Below are positions 14,945 through 15,718 of a stretch of DNA of 15,718 nucleotides, piece by piece; the first letter of the stretch is position 1, and the number at the start of each line of letters is the position of its first letter. Source of the stretch: Cellvibrionales bacterium UBA1969 (GTDB lineage Bacteria; Pseudomonadota; Gammaproteobacteria; Pseudomonadales; UBA7434); NCBI GenBank assembly GCA_002339085.1, contig DDDX01000081.1, forward strand, positions 1 to 15,718. The letters are read 5' to 3'. A model generated the notes under the pieces. That model saw nothing but the letters and a program-made list of their open reading frames with translations. It was not told the origin of the DNA and did no database searches. A program made the position numbers and the translations under genes.

Positions 14945-14978
14945 TGATGAATTTTCGGTCTAGAGATGAACTTTGAGT
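14922..14978 (+). repeat. Three imperfect 19-bp tandem repeats across the Trm112 stop codon
   Basis: Units at 14922-14940, 14941-14959 and 14960-14978 share the core GATGAA(C/T)TTT, at 14927, 14946 and 14965. Units two and three agree at 15 of 19 positions and both begin CTAG. The first unit encodes the C-terminal DELS residues. The second contains the TAG stop, and the third is untranslated spacer before the HIT gene. This looks like local slippage duplication. Confidence 0.6.
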
Positions 14979-14992
14979 ATTGTGGTGAATAA

Positions 14993-15331
14993 ATGGATAC
15001 GGTATTTGGCAAGATTATTGCGGGTGAGATTCAAGCAGAAAAGCTCTACGAGGATGAGCATTGTATTGTCATTCCCGATATTAATCCAGCGGCGCCAGTC
15101 CATCTGTTAGTGATTCCTAAAAAACCCCTTGCGATGCTATCGGAGGCCGATGAAGATGATCAGCTGCTATTAGGTCATCTAATGTTAGTGGTGGCTAAAA
15201 TGGCTAATCAATTAGGCGTTGCTGATGGTTACCGTGTGATCATTAATAACGGCGCAGGCGGCGGTCAGACGGTTTTTCACTTACATATCCATATTATTGC
15301 CGGTTTTGAGATGAAAGAGAGTGATATGTAG
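14993..15331 (+). CDS. hinT: HIT-family nucleotide-binding hydrolase (HinT-like)
   Basis: Probably a purine nucleoside phosphoramidase that hydrolyses AMP-linked compounds, cytoplasmic and dimeric. The histidine triad HLHIHII is at residues 96-102, with catalytic His expected at H98. GGGQTVFHLHIH matches the HinT branch. The N-terminal part FGKIIAGEIQAEKLYEDE with DINPAAPVHLLVIPKK is also typical. Length 112 aa is normal (E. coli HinT 119), with a slightly short C-terminal tail after GFEMKESDM, a region that influences substrate preference in HinT. It lies 48 bp after the Trm112 gene, and a T6 run (15335-15340) follows the stop without a supporting hairpin. A GGTG lies 5 nt upstream of the ATG. 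Confidence 0.9.
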   Translation: MDTVFGKIIAGEIQAEKLYEDEHCIVIPDINPAAPVHLLVIPKKPLAMLSEADEDDQLLLGHLMLVVAKMANQLGVADGYRVIINNGAGGGQTVFHLHIHIIAGFEMKESDM

Positions 15332-15432
15332 TGGTTTTTTCCTACAATCAGCTATCCTTAAACATGAACCTAATAAGCTTCAACCGTGATTTATTTAAAA
15401 GCATTTAGAATTAACTGATTCAGAGTTTCCCC

Positions 15433-15718
15433 ATGCCCAGACCTAGCAGTACAGCTGCCATCCGAGAAGCCTTTTTATGCTATTTTGAGCAGCAACAACA
15501 TCAGCGGGTTGCCAGCAGTTCCTTAGTGCCAGGCAATGATGCCACTTTGTTGTTTACCAACGCGGGTATGGTGCAATTCAAAGATGTTTTTCTTGGCGAT
15601 GAACCGTGTGATTATGTCCGTGCCACCAGTTCGCAACGTTGTGTTCGAGCTGGCGGTAAACATAACGATTTAGAGAATGTGGGCTATACCGCTCGGCACC
15701 ATACGTTTTTTGAAATGC
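15433..15718 (+). CDS. alaS: Alanyl-tRNA synthetase, N-terminal part (cut by the window edge)
   Basis: Charges tRNA-Ala with alanine. The visible 95 codons cover the start of the class II catalytic core: IREAFLCYFEQQQHQRVASS, then PGNDATLLFTNAGMVQFKDVF, then RATSSQRCVRAGGKHNDLEN and the motif-2 region VGYTARHHTFFEM. These match E. coli AlaS almost residue for residue. The rest of the gene (about 870 residues in the family) lies beyond position 15718. The ATG at 15433 is the only sensible start; its Shine-Dalgarno is weak (AGAG). The 101-bp gap before it shows no clear promoter. Confidence 0.97.
   Translation, partial: MPRPSSTAAIREAFLCYFEQQQHQRVASSSLVPGNDATLLFTNAGMVQFKDVFLGDEPCDYVRATSSQRCVRAGGKHNDLENVGYTARHHTFFEM

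Noticed and set aside
1..15718. Mobile elements, phage genes, CRISPR arrays, toxin-antitoxin pairs
   Set aside because: No transposase, integrase, spaced repeat array or typical small paired genes were found on either strand, despite the tRNA at the left edge being a common integration site.

Overview
The window looks like a stretch of a moderately AT-rich gammaproteobacterial chromosome. Recognisable core genes are hemH, greB, alaS (partial), a YcaR/Trm112-type small protein, a HinT-type HIT protein and a SrmB/RhlE-type DEAD-box helicase. The mix of these genes with KshA-like steroid or aromatic-type catabolic enzymes resembles what is known from free-living marine Cellvibrionales-like bacteria. 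That placement is inference; nothing here fixes the genus. No insertion sequence, prophage gene, integrase or CRISPR array was seen.

Layout. Positions 1-209: the 5' end of a minus-strand tRNA (probably tRNA-Arg, running off the left edge) with its likely promoter. 210-3254: a DEAD-box RNA helicase (+) converging with an overlap on hemH (-), which lies downstream of a small PlsC-type acyltransferase (-). 3255-3434: spacer with GTTAAC inverted repeats and a hairpin. 3435-5501: a membrane GGDEF-EAL protein (-). 5610-10415: a minus-strand catabolic series, in transcription order Rieske oxygenase, intrinsic terminator, APH-like phosphotransferase, and two different acyl-CoA dehydrogenases. 10416-10797: a divergent control region. 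10798-13110: a plus-strand pair, sulfotransferase and DUF1214 protein. 13155-13649: greB (-), diverging from an M23 peptidase-family gene (13727-14641, +). 14759-15331: Trm112-type protein and HIT protein (+). 15433 to the end: start of alaS (+).

The part with the most accessory character is 5610-13110. A KshA-family Rieske oxygenase and a sulfotransferase/DUF1214 pair diverge from one intergenic region. That region has an extended -10 promoter, a TGACAT-N15-ATGTCA inverted repeat and two ATTGTAC heptamers 31 bp apart. Behind the Rieske gene, an APH-fold kinase is followed by an acyl-CoA dehydrogenase with a degenerate FAD loop and a second one with intact motifs. Kinase plus acyl-CoA dehydrogenase recalls the phosphorylate-then-eliminate route for 4-hydroxyacyl-CoA (Pseudomonas LvaA/LvaC, mammalian ACAD10/11). 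The unequal dehydrogenase pair recalls the heteromeric FadE/ChsE enzymes of steroid catabolism. A working view is a small regulated module that oxidises, activates and beta-oxidises a terpenoid, steroid or other branched carbocyclic substrate. The substrate cannot be read from sequence.

The remaining genes are housekeeping: RNA metabolism, haem synthesis, lipid acylation, c-di-GMP turnover, transcript cleavage, cell-wall or envelope work, and translation.
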